Of a stretch of 64,000 nt of DNA, positions 41,539 through 49,930 are shown piece by piece (positions within the stretch are counted from its first letter, which is position 1; each line of letters opens with the position of its first letter). This DNA is from Actinomadura rupiterrae. Its GTDB lineage: Bacteria > Actinomycetota > Actinomycetes > Streptosporangiales > Streptosporangiaceae. The stretch is from the NCBI RefSeq assembly GCF_024172125.1, contig NZ_JAMZEA010000015.1:1-64000 (forward strand). Direction: 5' to 3'. The translations under genes and the position numbers were made by a program. The notes under the pieces are model-generated. The model was not told the DNA's origin. It did no database searches and saw nothing but the letters and a program-made list of their open reading frames with translations.

Positions 41539-42425
41539 CCGCCACCGCGACGCCCGCCGCCGGGACGCGCCCCGCGCCGCGCCGCGTCCACCGGCGGTCC
41601 CGTGCGACCCGCACCCGCCGGACGCTGTACTGGATCGCCGTCCACTCGCTGGCGATCGCGCTCGCGGTCATGTTCCTCGCGCCGCTGGTGTTCATGCTGC
41701 TCACCGCCGTCATGACCGACCGGCAGGCGCTGACCAGCTCGTTCTGGCCGCACAGCTGGCACTGGGGCAACTTCCACCGCGCGTTCACCGGCGACATGGT
41801 CCGCTGGACGCTCAACAGCGTCATGTACTCGGTGCTGTCGACGGCGTTCGTGCTGGCGTCCAGCATCCCGGTCGCCTACGCGCTCGCCCGGTTCCGGTTC
41901 CGAGGCCGCTCGGCCGCGCTGGTCATCGTCATCGCGACGATGATGCTGCCGCCGCAGGTCACCATGGTCCCGCTCTACATCGTCTGGTCGCGGTTCCACC
42001 TCACCGGGACGCTGTGGCCGCTGATGCTGCCGAACCTGTTCGGCGACGCGTTCTCCATCTTCCTGCTGCGCCAGTTCCTGGTGTCGATCCCGGCCGAGTA
42101 CGCCGACGCCGCCCGCGTGGACGGCTGCGGCGAGCTGCGCACGATGCTGCGGGTCGTGCTGCCGATGGCGCGGCCCGCGATCGCCGCCGTCGCGCTGTTC
42201 CAGTTCTTCTACTGCTGGAACGACTACTTCGGGCCCCTGGTCTACGCCAACCCGAACCACTGGACGCTGGCGGTCGGCGTCGCCTCGTTCCGCGCCGCGC
42301 ACCACGTGGAGTGGAACCTGACGATGGCGGCGACGCTGCTGACCATCCTGCCGGTCCTCATCGTGTTCTTCCTCGCCCAGCGCGTGTTCGTGCAGGGCGT
42401 CACCCTGACAGGAGTGAAGGGTTGA
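41535..42425 (+). CDS. csnG: ABC sugar permease (second subunit)
   Basis: MalG-type permease of 296 residues. After an Arg-rich cytoplasmic N terminus there are six helices, the first being SLAIALAVMFLAPLVFMLLT. The EAA loop is AEYADAARVDGCGELRTMLRVVLP near residue 195. The GTG start at 41535 overlaps the csnF stop, and the TGA at 42423 overlaps the start of csnH (TTGA). Forms the translocation pore together with CsnF. Confidence 0.9.
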   Translation: MTATATPAAGTRPAPRRVHRRSRATRTRRTLYWIAVHSLAIALAVMFLAPLVFMLLTAVMTDRQALTSSFWPHSWHWGNFHRAFTGDMVRWTLNSVMYSVLSTAFVLASSIPVAYALARFRFRGRSAALVIVIATMMLPPQVTMVPLYIVWSRFHLTGTLWPLMLPNLFGDAFSIFLLRQFLVSIPAEYADAARVDGCGELRTMLRVVLPMARPAIAAVALFQFFYCWNDYFGPLVYANPNHWTLAVGVASFRAAHHVEWNLTMAATLLTILPVLIVFFLAQRVFVQGVTLTGVKG

Positions 42426-43696
42426 AACTGACCGTCATCGGGGGCGGCTCCACCTACACCCCCGAACTGGTGGACGGCCTGGCCCGGCTGCGCGACGCGC
42501 TGCCGGTCGCCGAGCTGGTCCTGGTCGACCCGGACGAGGACCGCCTCGTCCCGGTCGGCGCCATGTCGCGGCGGATGCTGGCCCGCGCCGGACACCCCGC
42601 CCGCGTCGTCACCACCGCCGACACCGCCGCCGGGGTCGCCGGCGCGGACGCGGTGATCGTGCAGCTGCGGATCGGCGGCCAGGGTGCCCGCCGCGCGGAC
42701 GAGACGCTCCCCCTCGGCTGCGGCTGCGTCGGGCAGGAGACGACCGGCGTCGGCGGCCTCGCCAAAGCGCTGCGGACCGTCCCGGTCGTGCTGGACCTGG
42801 CCGACACCATCGCCAAGCACGCCCCCGACGCCTGGATCGTCGACTTCACCAACCCGGTCGGCATCGTCACCCGCGCGCTGCTGGACGCCGGGCACCGCGC
42901 GGTCGGGCTGTGCAACGTCGCCATCCACGTCCAGCGGCGCCTGGCCGCGCTGCTGGACGTCCGGCCCGAGCAGGTGGACCTCGGCCACGCCGGGCTGAAC
43001 CACCTGACCTGGGTCCGCTCCGCCACCGTGGACGGCGTGGACCGCCTCCCCGAACTGCTGGCCGACCACCGGCCGCAGCTGGAGGAGATCAGCAACCTGC
43101 CCGGCGACCTGCTGCGGCACCTGGGCGTCCTGCCGTCCTACTACCTCAGCTACTACTACGAGCACGACCGGATCGTGGAGCGCCAGCGCACCGAGACCCC
43201 GCGCGCCGAGCAGGTCGCCGCCGTAGAGAGCGCACTGCTCGACCTGTACGCCGACCCCGCCAACGACACCCGGCCCGCGCAGCTGTCCGAGCGCGGCGGC
43301 GCGTTCTACTCCGAGGCCGCCGTGCACCTGCTCGCCGCGCTGCTCGGCACGCCCGGGGCCGTCGGCGTCCCGTCCGTGCAGGTCGCGAACGTCCGCAACA
43401 ACGGGACCCTCCCGTTCCTGCCGGACCACGCCGTGATCGAGGTCCCGGCCCGCATCACCGCCAAGGGGCCGCTGTCGCTGCCCGTCCCGCCGCTGGAACC
43501 GCTCTACGCCGGGCTCGTCGCGCACGTGTCGGCCTACGAGGAACTCGCCCTGGACGCCGCGCTGCACGGCGGCGTCGACCGCGTCCGCACCGCGCTGCTC
43601 GCCCACCCCCTGGTCGGGCAGGACGCGCTCGCCGACCACCTGGCGGCCGACCTGGTCGCCGCCAACCGCGCCCACCTGCCGTGGGCGGCCCGGTGA
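42422..43696 (+). CDS. csnH: GH4 family glycosidase, likely glucosamine-oligosaccharide hydrolase
   Basis: Cytoplasmic NAD- and metal-dependent glycosidase of 424 residues from family GH4. The N-terminal Rossmann motif is TVIGGGSTYTPELV, followed by VDPDEDR. VDFTNPVGIVTRA, the metal ligands in GLCNVAIH and GLNHLTW, and VANVRNNGTLPFLPD are family hallmarks. Often annotated as 6-phospho-beta-glucosidase, but the importer is an ABC type that does not phosphorylate, so an unphosphorylated glucosamine dimer is a more likely substrate, as proposed for Streptomyces CsnH. The TTG start overlaps the csnG stop (TTGA) and has AGGAGTGAAGG upstream. Confidence 0.87.
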   Translation: MKLTVIGGGSTYTPELVDGLARLRDALPVAELVLVDPDEDRLVPVGAMSRRMLARAGHPARVVTTADTAAGVAGADAVIVQLRIGGQGARRADETLPLGCGCVGQETTGVGGLAKALRTVPVVLDLADTIAKHAPDAWIVDFTNPVGIVTRALLDAGHRAVGLCNVAIHVQRRLAALLDVRPEQVDLGHAGLNHLTWVRSATVDGVDRLPELLADHRPQLEEISNLPGDLLRHLGVLPSYYLSYYYEHDRIVERQRTETPRAEQVAAVESALLDLYADPANDTRPAQLSERGGAFYSEAAVHLLAALLGTPGAVGVPSVQVANVRNNGTLPFLPDHAVIEVPARITAKGPLSLPVPPLEPLYAGLVAHVSAYEELALDAALHGGVDRVRTALLAHPLVGQDALADHLAADLVAANRAHLPWAAR

Positions 43697-44790
43697 CCCC
43701 CACCTCCGGCCCGCCGCGCCGCGCGTCCGGCCCGGCGAGTCCCGCGTCCGGCCCGGCCGGCCGCGCGTTCCTCGCGGTGGACGGCGGCAACAGCAAGACC
43801 GACGTGCTGGTCGCCGACACCTCCGGCGCGCTCCTGGCCCACGTCCGCGGTGCTGGCTACCGCCCCCACGAAGGCGGCTTCGACCGCGCCGTGGACACCG
43901 TCGCCGACCTCGTGAATCGGGCCCTCGCCGACGCGGGCGGCCCGCCCCCCGCGCTGGTGTCGGCCTACATGGCCAACGTCGACCTGCCCGACGAGGAACG
44001 CGCCCTGGTCAAGGCCCTCCGCGACCGCGGCTGGACCGACCGCGTCACCGTCGGCAACGACACCTTCGCGCTGCTCCACACCGGCGCGCGGCGCGGCTGG
44101 GGCGTCGCGGTCGTGTGCGGCGCGGGCATCAACTGCGTCGGCGTCGCCCCGGACGGCGCGCGCGTCAGCTTCCCCTCCCTCGGCGCGCACACCGGCGACT
44201 GGGGCGGCGGCGGCACGCTCGGCGAGGCGGCGCTGTGGCACGCCGTCCGCGCCGAGGACGGCCGCGGCCCCGCGACCGCCCTCACCGCCGCCGTCGCCGC
44301 CCACTTCGGCGCCGCGAGCGCCGTCGACGTCGGGATCGCGCTGCACGTCGGCGACATCCACCGGGACCGGCTGCTGGCCCTCACCCCCGTCCTCATGGAC
44401 GTCGCCGAAGCCGGAGACCAGGTCGCGCTGTCGGTGGTGGACCGGCAGGCCGAGGAGATCGCGCTGCTCGGCACCGCCGCGCTGCGCCGCCTCGGCCTGC
44501 TGGACCGCCCGACCGAGGTGGTGCTCGGCGGCGGCGTCCTCAGCGCCCGCCGCCCGCCGCTCATGGCCGGCGTCGAGCGCCGCTTCGCCGGGGCCGCGCC
44601 GCACGCCGAGCTGATCGTCGCGGACGCGCCGCCCGTCCTCGGCGCGGCGCTCCTCGCCCTCGCCGAACTCGCCGCCGACGAGCCTCCCGAGGACGGCGCG
44701 GACGAGCGGCTGCGGGCCGCCTGCGCCCGCCGCTGGACGCCCCCGGGCGCCGCTCCCGGCGCGGGAAGAGGATCACCGAAAAAAAGTTGA
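43693..44790 (+). CDS. csnK: Amino-sugar kinase of the BadF/BcrA/N-acetylglucosamine kinase type
   Basis: ASKHA-fold kinase of 365 residues. A disordered Pro/Ser tail of 30 residues is followed by the phosphate-1 loop AVDGGNSKTDVLV, the central VVCGAGINCVGV and the adenosine loop VVLGGGVLSARRP. It probably phosphorylates glucosamine released by CsnH so that it enters amino-sugar catabolism. The GTG at 43693 overlaps the csnH stop (GTGA), making it the last gene of a coupled operon. Confidence 0.87.
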   Translation: MTPTSGPPRRASGPASPASGPAGRAFLAVDGGNSKTDVLVADTSGALLAHVRGAGYRPHEGGFDRAVDTVADLVNRALADAGGPPPALVSAYMANVDLPDEERALVKALRDRGWTDRVTVGNDTFALLHTGARRGWGVAVVCGAGINCVGVAPDGARVSFPSLGAHTGDWGGGGTLGEAALWHAVRAEDGRGPATALTAAVAAHFGAASAVDVGIALHVGDIHRDRLLALTPVLMDVAEAGDQVALSVVDRQAEEIALLGTAALRRLGLLDRPTEVVLGGGVLSARRPPLMAGVERRFAGAAPHAELIVADAPPVLGAALLALAELAADEPPEDGADERLRAACARRWTPPGAAPGAGRGSPKKS

Positions 44791-44925
44791 TCAGGGTCCG
44801 AACCCCGCGCCGTCCGGTGGCGTCACAACCCTCACCGGAAGCGGCGCGGGGAGCGCACGGGGACGCATCGGGGGTGCCCCGCCCGCTTCTGGACAGCCGA
44901 GGAAAGGACCTGGATACTCACAGCC

Positions 44926-45465
44926 ATGGACGGTCAGCCCTCGTATCCGGTGCGGGCGTCCGACACGGACCGCGACCAGGTCCTGCGCGCGCTCGGCGAG
45001 CGGCTGGCCGAGGGGCGGCTGTCCCAGGACACCTTCGAGCGCCGCGTCGAGCAGGTGCTCCAGGCCCGCAGCCGCGCCGAGCTCGACGACGCCGTGCGCG
45101 ACCTGCCGCCCACCAACCGCGTCGTCAACCGCCTCACCGGGCTGGTGTCCACCGTGTCGCAGGTGACCGCACGGATCGAGGCCGCCTGGCGGGCACCGCG
45201 GCTGCCGCGCTTCCAGCTGCCCGACGCCGGCCTCAGCCGCATCGTGATCGGCCGCGCGCCCGGCTGCCAGTTCGTCCTGACCGACCTCACCGTCTCGCGC
45301 TTCCACGCCGAGCTGTACCGCGCCGGGGACGAGTGGATGGTGTCCGACCTGGGCTCGATGAACGGCACCCGGATCAACGGCTGGCGGCTCACCTCGCCCG
45401 CCCGCGTCCGGCCCGGCGACGAGCTCGGGTTCGGCAACCTCAACTTCATCGTCGCCGTCCCCTGA
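44926..45465 (+). CDS. DUF1707 and FHA domain protein
   Basis: Regulatory protein of 179 residues. Residues 8-60 form a DUF1707 domain (YPVRASDTDRDQVLRALGER, then GRLSQDTFERRVEQVLQARSRAELD). Residues 100-179 form a FHA domain with the phosphothreonine-binding loops RIVIGRAPGCQFVL, VSRFHAELYR and SDLGSMNGTRING. It should dock to a protein phosphorylated by a Ser/Thr kinase. No kinase gene is nearby. It is separated from csnK by a 135-bp gap without visible features and converges on the hemolysin III gene. Confidence 0.88.
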   Translation: MDGQPSYPVRASDTDRDQVLRALGERLAEGRLSQDTFERRVEQVLQARSRAELDDAVRDLPPTNRVVNRLTGLVSTVSQVTARIEAAWRAPRLPRFQLPDAGLSRIVIGRAPGCQFVLTDLTVSRFHAELYRAGDEWMVSDLGSMNGTRINGWRLTSPARVRPGDELGFGNLNFIVAVP

Positions 45466-45505
45466 ACCCGCCGCCGGGCGCGTTGCCGGACGGGTTGCCG
45501 GACGG

Positions 45506-46174
45506 TCAGGCCGTCCCGGCGCGGTAGACCACGAACGACACCGCGATGTACTGCAGCACGTAGGCCGCCACGGTGAAGGCGTGGAAGACCTCGTGGAACC
45601 CGAACCAGCGCGGCGACGGGTCCGGCCGCCGCAGCCCGTAGACCAGGCCGCCGACGCTGTACAGGACGCCGCCGAGCGCGACCAGCAGCGCGACCGCGAC
45701 ACCGGTGCCCTCGATGAACTGCGGCACGAAGAACGCCGCGACCCAGCCGAGGCCGATGTAGAGCGCGGTGTAGAGCCAGCGCGGCGCGCGCACCCACAGC
45801 ACGCGGAACAGCACGCCCGCCAGCGCCCCCGCCCACACCACCGACAGCACCAGGACGCGGACCGCGCCGTGCAGGATCAGGTAGGCGAACGGCGTGTAGG
45901 TGCCGGCGATGATGAGGTAGATGTTGGCGTGGTCGAAGCGGCGCAGCACGTCCTGCACCCGCGTGGACCAGCGTCCCCGGTGGTAGGCCGCCGACACGCC
46001 GAACAGCAGCGTCGAGGTCAGCGTGTAGACCGCCGCGCAGATCCGCGCGGGCAGCGTGGGACCGAGCGCCACCAGCGCGATCCCCGCGAGCAACGCGAGC
46101 GGGAACGTTCCCGCATGCAGCCACCCGCGCAGTTTCGGCTTGACCGCCCCGGCGATCTCGGCCGCTCGGCGCAT
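45506..46174 (-). CDS. Hemolysin III / PAQR family membrane protein
   Basis: Seven-helix inner-membrane protein of 222 residues from the YqfA/HlyIII group. Motifs include RGWLHAGTFPLALLAGIALV, GVSAAYHRGRWS and HANIYLIIAGTYTPFAYLIL, and the C-terminal helix carries GFHEVFHAFTVAAYVLQYIA. The conserved His, Ser and Asp residues of the PAQR metal site are present. Bacterial function is unclear; a hydrolase role by analogy with adiponectin receptors is possible. GGGGGAGGG lies upstream of the ATG. Two tandem TACGG-N-ACCGTA dyads sit 60-100 bp upstream. Confidence 0.9.
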   Translation of the reverse strand: MRRAAEIAGAVKPKLRGWLHAGTFPLALLAGIALVALGPTLPARICAAVYTLTSTLLFGVSAAYHRGRWSTRVQDVLRRFDHANIYLIIAGTYTPFAYLILHGAVRVLVLSVVWAGALAGVLFRVLWVRAPRWLYTALYIGLGWVAAFFVPQFIEGTGVAVALLVALGGVLYSVGGLVYGLRRPDPSPRWFGFHEVFHAFTVAAYVLQYIAVSFVVYRAGTA

Positions 46175-46236
46175 CGCACCCTCCCCCTCGGTCTCGGGGC
46201 CGCCGCCGGAGGACCCGGCCGGCGCGCCCGCTGTGG

Positions 46237-46276
46237 TTACGGAACCGTAGGTTCATAACTTACGGCACCGTAGGTT
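46237..46276. promoter_or_regulatory. Tandem 17-bp operators TTACGG(A/C)ACCGTAGGTT
   Basis: TTACGGAACCGTAGGTT (46237-46253) and TTACGGCACCGTAGGTT (46260-46276) differ by one base and are 23 bp apart, about two helical turns. Each holds the dyad TACGG-N-ACCGTA, a form bound by TetR proteins. They lie between hemolysin III and the LLM gene. No TetR gene is adjacent. Confidence 0.7.
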
Positions 46277-46481
46277 TCTTGTCCGGTGGTCTTCGAGTGA
46301 ATCGTGGCACATCGCACCGGATTGCGGGTGGCGAGCAGGCGAGGAGCAGGGTGACCTGGGCGGGATTAGGGGTGACGGGACGCGCGGAGGTACGGGTGGC
46401 GGCACCGCGCCGCGCGCCTTGACGTTGTAAGGTTCGATCCGGGACGGCCGGCGCGGCCGTCCAAGCGAGGAGGAGAGAAGC

Positions 46482-47396
46482 ATGCGGATCGGCTTCGCGG
46501 TACCCATCTCCGGCGCGTGGGCCACCCCCGCCAACCAGGTGGAGGTCGCGCGGAGGGCCGAGGAGCTCGGCTACCACTCCCTCTGGACGCTGCAACGGCT
46601 CCTCAACCCGGCGGGCTCCCCCGACATGACCTACCGCAACGTCCCCGACCCGCTGATCACGCTCTCCTACCTGGCCGGCCTCACCCGGAGGATCAGGCTC
46701 GGCGTCGCGATCGTGAACCTGCCGTTCGTCTCGCCGGCCCTCCTGGCCAAGCAGGCCGCCACGCTCGACCACGTCTCCGGCGGACGCCTCGACCTCGGCC
46801 TCGGCACCGGCTGGATGCCCGCCGAGTTCGCCGCCGCCGGAACGCCCATGGAGCGGCGCGGCGCCCGCGCCGAGGAGTACCTCGCCGTCCTGCGCACGCT
46901 CTGGGAGGACGAGGTGAGCGAGTTCCACGGCGAGTTCTACGACTTCCCGCCCGTGGTGATGGAGCCCGGGCCCGTCCAGACGCCCGGCCCGCCCGTCCTG
47001 CTCGGCGGCGCCGCCGAGCCCGCGCTGCGCCGCGCCGGACGGCTCGCCGCCGGCTGGGTCAGCTCCAGCCGCGCCGACCTCGACGCGCTCGGCCGGTCGG
47101 TCGGGACCGTCCGCGAGGCGGCCGAGAAGGCGGGCCGCGACCCCGGGTCGCTGCGGTTCGTGTGCCGGGGCGCGGTGCGCATCCGCCCGGACGGCGCGGC
47201 GGGTCCGGACCGTCCGCCGCTCACCGGCACGCTCGACCAGATCCTGGACGACTTCGCGCCGATCGCCGCGCAGGGCGTCACCGAGCTGTTCGTCGACCTG
47301 AACTTCGACCCCGAGCTGACCGGCCCGGACGCCGACCCGGCCGCGTCCATGGACCGCGCCCGCGAGGCCCTCGAAGCGTTCGCCCCCGAGTGCTGA
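46482..47396 (+). CDS. LLM class F420-dependent oxidoreductase
   Basis: Luciferase-like TIM-barrel enzyme of 304 residues that uses coenzyme F420. The N terminus (MRIGFAVPISGAWATPANQVEVARRAEELGYHSLWT) and the phrase LAKQAATLDHVSGGRLDLGLGTGWMPAEF are typical of actinobacterial LLM proteins, and the C-terminal TGTLDQILDDFAPIAAQGVTELFVDL closes the barrel. The ATG has GAGGAGGAGAG upstream, a very strong site. Substrate unknown. Converges on the ECF41 sigma gene with ten bases between the stops. Confidence 0.9.
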   Translation: MRIGFAVPISGAWATPANQVEVARRAEELGYHSLWTLQRLLNPAGSPDMTYRNVPDPLITLSYLAGLTRRIRLGVAIVNLPFVSPALLAKQAATLDHVSGGRLDLGLGTGWMPAEFAAAGTPMERRGARAEEYLAVLRTLWEDEVSEFHGEFYDFPPVVMEPGPVQTPGPPVLLGGAAEPALRRAGRLAAGWVSSSRADLDALGRSVGTVREAAEKAGRDPGSLRFVCRGAVRIRPDGAAGPDRPPLTGTLDQILDDFAPIAAQGVTELFVDLNFDPELTGPDADPAASMDRAREALEAFAPEC

Positions 47397-47406
47397 CCCC
47401 GGCGGG

Positions 47407-48264
47407 TCAGCCGGTGAAGCGGGCCAGCTTGTCGGGGTTGAGGACGGCGAAGATCCCGTGGATGCGGCCGCCGCGGACGTCGAACGCGACGACCTGCGGC
47501 TGACCGCCCATCGTCGCCACGATCGCGGGCTCGCCGTTGACCTCGGCCGGACGGACGTCCTCGAACGGGTACCGGGACAGCAGCCCGCCGATGAAGGCCA
47601 GCACGTCGTGCAGGCCGACGACCGGCCGCAGCGCGGCGCGGACCTTGCCGCCGCCGTCGTTCCACGCGGTGACGTCCTCGGCCAGCAGCTCGGCCAGCGT
47701 CCCCAGGTCGCCGCCGCGGGCCGCGTCCAGGAAGCGGCCGATCAGCGCGGCATGGTCGGCGCCGGACGGCTGGAACCGGTCGCGGCCGTCCGCGAGCTTG
47801 GCCGCCGCGCGGTGGTGGTGCTGGCGGCAGGCCGCCACGGGAACGTCGATCATGCGGGCGATCTCGTCGTAGGGCAGCTCGAACGCCTCGCGCAGCACGA
47901 ACACGGCCCGCTCGGGCGGGCTGAGCCGCTCCATCATGTGCAGCGTCGCGTAGGACAGGGTGTCGCGCAGCTCGGCCGTGTCGAGCGGGCCGAGGTCCGC
48001 CGCCGCGACCGGCTCGGGCAGCCACGGCCCGACGTAGGCCTCGCGGGTGACCCGCGCCGACTTCAGCTGGTCGAGCGCGAGCCGGGACACCACGGTGAAC
48101 AGGAACGCGCGCGGCTCCTCGACGTCCGCGGTGCCCGCGCCGGTCCAGCGCAGGTACGCCTCCTGGGCGACGTCCTCGGCGTCCCACATGCTGCCCAGCA
48201 GCCGGTAGGCCAGCCCGATGAGCAGCGGGCGGTGGCGCTCGAACACCTCGGTCTCATCGGGCAT
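47407..48264 (-). CDS. sigJ: ECF41-family sigma factor (SigJ-like) with fused SnoaL domain
   Basis: Extracytoplasmic-function sigma factor of 285 residues. Sigma region 2 covers about 10-75 and region 4 about 100-160. Between and after them are the three ECF41 hallmarks: WLPEP (81-85), DGGGK (203-207) and NPDKL (276-280). The C-terminal NTF2/SnoaL-like domain replaces an anti-sigma factor and controls activity. ECF41 factors are found next to genes for carboxymuconolactone decarboxylases, oxidoreductases or epimerases; here an epimerase gene lies 79 bp upstream on the same strand. A promoter matching the ECF41 consensus precedes that epimerase. Confidence 0.93.
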   Translation of the reverse strand: MPDETEVFERHRPLLIGLAYRLLGSMWDAEDVAQEAYLRWTGAGTADVEEPRAFLFTVVSRLALDQLKSARVTREAYVGPWLPEPVAAADLGPLDTAELRDTLSYATLHMMERLSPPERAVFVLREAFELPYDEIARMIDVPVAACRQHHHRAAAKLADGRDRFQPSGADHAALIGRFLDAARGGDLGTLAELLAEDVTAWNDGGGKVRAALRPVVGLHDVLAFIGGLLSRYPFEDVRPAEVNGEPAIVATMGGQPQVVAFDVRGGRIHGIFAVLNPDKLARFTG

Positions 48265-48343
48265 GGCCGAATCCTTCCAGGATCGTCGCGGGTGGTGAAG
48301 GGGCGTATCGCGAGGGGTGAAGCAGCGCGTCGCGAAGGGCGGG

Positions 48344-49291
48344 TCACGCGGCCGCGGAGGCTCCGCCGAGTTCGGCGGCGAAGCCGTCGCGCCAGGACGT
48401 GTGGCGCGGGCGCCAGTTCAGCCGCAGCCGCGCGCGGGCGTTGTCGGCGCCGCGCAGCCGGGTCATGTAGGCGACACCCCAGCCGCCCACGGCGAGCCTG
48501 GCCAGCGCGGCCGGGGCCCGCTTGGGCGCGGGCGCGTCCAGGATCCGGGCCAGCTCGGGCAGCCACTCACGGACGGGGGCGGGCTCGTCGTCCACGATGT
48601 TGAGCACGCCGGTGACGTCCCGGTCCAGCGCCGCGGCGACGGCCGTGGCGACGTCGTCGGCGTGGGTGAAGGAGAACACGGCGCCGCCGCCACCGACGAC
48701 CGGCACCTTGCCCGCCCGCACCTGCCGGACGAACGACCCGTCCGGCGCGAAGACCGACCCGGGCCCGTACAGGTGGCCGAGGCGCAGCACCAGGCCGCCC
48801 GCCTCGGCGGTGGTGCGCTCCAGCTCGCGCAGCGCGCCCAGCACCGGGTCGAACTGGCGGGGCGTGCCCTGCTCCCACAGCGGCGCGTCCTCGTCGGCGG
48901 CGCCCTCACCGGGCTGGTAGGCGTAGGCGAGGCCCTGGGCGATGAGCCGGCCGGCGCCGGCGGCCCGCGCCGCGTCGGCCAGGTTGCGGGCGCCCTCGGT
49001 GCGCAGCCGGTTGGTCAGCGCGAAGTCGGCGGCCAGCCTGCGCGGGTTGAGCTCGGCGGGGATCGCGGTGAGCATGTTCACCACCGCGTCGGGGCGCGCC
49101 TCCCGGACGGCCCGGGCCAGGCCGTCCCGGTCCAGCGCGTCCGCGAGGGCGACCTCGGCGCCCGCCTCGCGCAGCGGACGGGCGCTCTCCTCGGTGCGGA
49201 CCAGCCCGATGACGTCGTGCCCGGCGGCGCCCAGCATCGGCACCAGCCTGCCGCCGACGACTCCGGTGGCTCCGGCGACCAGAACTCGCAT
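48344..49291 (-). CDS. NAD-dependent epimerase/dehydratase family protein, ECF41 partner
   Basis: Extended short-chain dehydrogenase of 315 residues with the Rossmann motif VLVAGATGVVGGRLVP at the start and substrate-side sequence such as VLRLGHLYGPGSVFAPDGSF. It falls in the group that accompanies ECF41 sigma factors. The substrate is unknown. It lies upstream of the sigma gene on the same strand and is preceded by TGTCACA-N16-CGTC, the ECF41 promoter consensus, so it is probably the direct target. The ATG at 49291 is followed by a normal-length protein. Confidence 0.9.
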   Translation of the reverse strand: MRVLVAGATGVVGGRLVPMLGAAGHDVIGLVRTEESARPLREAGAEVALADALDRDGLARAVREARPDAVVNMLTAIPAELNPRRLAADFALTNRLRTEGARNLADAARAAGAGRLIAQGLAYAYQPGEGAADEDAPLWEQGTPRQFDPVLGALRELERTTAEAGGLVLRLGHLYGPGSVFAPDGSFVRQVRAGKVPVVGGGGAVFSFTHADDVATAVAAALDRDVTGVLNIVDDEPAPVREWLPELARILDAPAPKRAPAALARLAVGGWGVAYMTRLRGADNARARLRLNWRPRHTSWRDGFAAELGGASAAA

Positions 49292-49351
49292 GATGACTCC
49301 TGTTGCGTTCGTCCCGGCTCGGTGGCCGGGAGCGGTGAATTACGGCAACAG

Positions 49352-49378
49352 GACGAGCGACCGCGGGCCGATGTGACA
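49352..49378 (-). promoter_or_regulatory. ECF41-type promoter (TGTCACA-N16-CGTC)
   Basis: On the minus strand TGTCACA (49378-49372), 16 bases, then CGTC (49355-49352), about 60 bases before the epimerase start. This is the published ECF41 consensus. No second copy was seen in front of the sigma gene itself, so the two genes may be co-transcribed. Confidence 0.75.
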
Positions 49379-49407
49379 GTGCGGCGTGTGACGCGCGCCA
49401 CACCCGC

Positions 49408-49848
49408 TCAGAGGGCGGGGCGGCGGCCTTCCCACGGCGTGCTGAGGACGACGGTCGTGCGGGTGGCGACGTTCGCGGCGGCGCGGATCTTCTGGAGCAG
49501 GTCCTCCAGCTCGTTCGGCGAGGCCACCCGGACCTTGAGGATGTAGCTCTCGTCCCCCGCGACCGAGTGGCACGCCTCGATCGCCGACAGGTGCGCCAGG
49601 CGCTCGGGCGCGTCGTCCGGCGCGGACGGGTCGATCGGCTTGATGGAGATGAAGGCGGTCATCGGCAGCCCGGCCTGCTCGTGGTCGAGCTGGACGGTGA
49701 ACCGCTGGATGGCGCCGCGGCGCTGCAGCCGGCGCACCCGCTGGTGCACCGCCGACACCGACAGCCCGGTCTCCTTGGCCAGGTCGGTGAAGCTCATCCG
49801 GCCGTCGTCGGCCAGCAGCCCGAGGATCTGGCGATCGATCTCCTCCAC
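49408..49848 (-). CDS. Lrp/AsnC family transcriptional regulator
   Basis: Small feast/famine regulator of 146 residues. The helix-turn-helix is at the N terminus (DRQILGLLADDGRMSFTDLAKETGLSVSAVHQRVRRLQRRG), followed by the RAM ligand domain (GLPMTAFISIKPID, then SVAGDESYILKVRVAS). It likely senses an amino acid. No obvious target lies next to it. A link to the lysine genes at 16-28 kb is possible but not supported by position. Confidence 0.9.
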   Translation of the reverse strand: MEEIDRQILGLLADDGRMSFTDLAKETGLSVSAVHQRVRRLQRRGAIQRFTVQLDHEQAGLPMTAFISIKPIDPSAPDDAPERLAHLSAIEACHSVAGDESYILKVRVASPNELEDLLQKIRAAANVATRTTVVLSTPWEGRRPAL

Positions 49849-49930
49849 CGGAAGAATCTAGCGCGCCCGGCGCCCCCCGCGCGATCCGAACCGTCCCGCA
49901 GCGCCCGGCGCGGTCGCATACCAGGGGCGA

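Noticed and set aside
49408..49848. Lrp/AsnC protein as the regulator of the lysine loci
   Set aside because: It is more than 20 kb away, and no copy of the shared lysine palindrome was seen near it, so there is no positional support.
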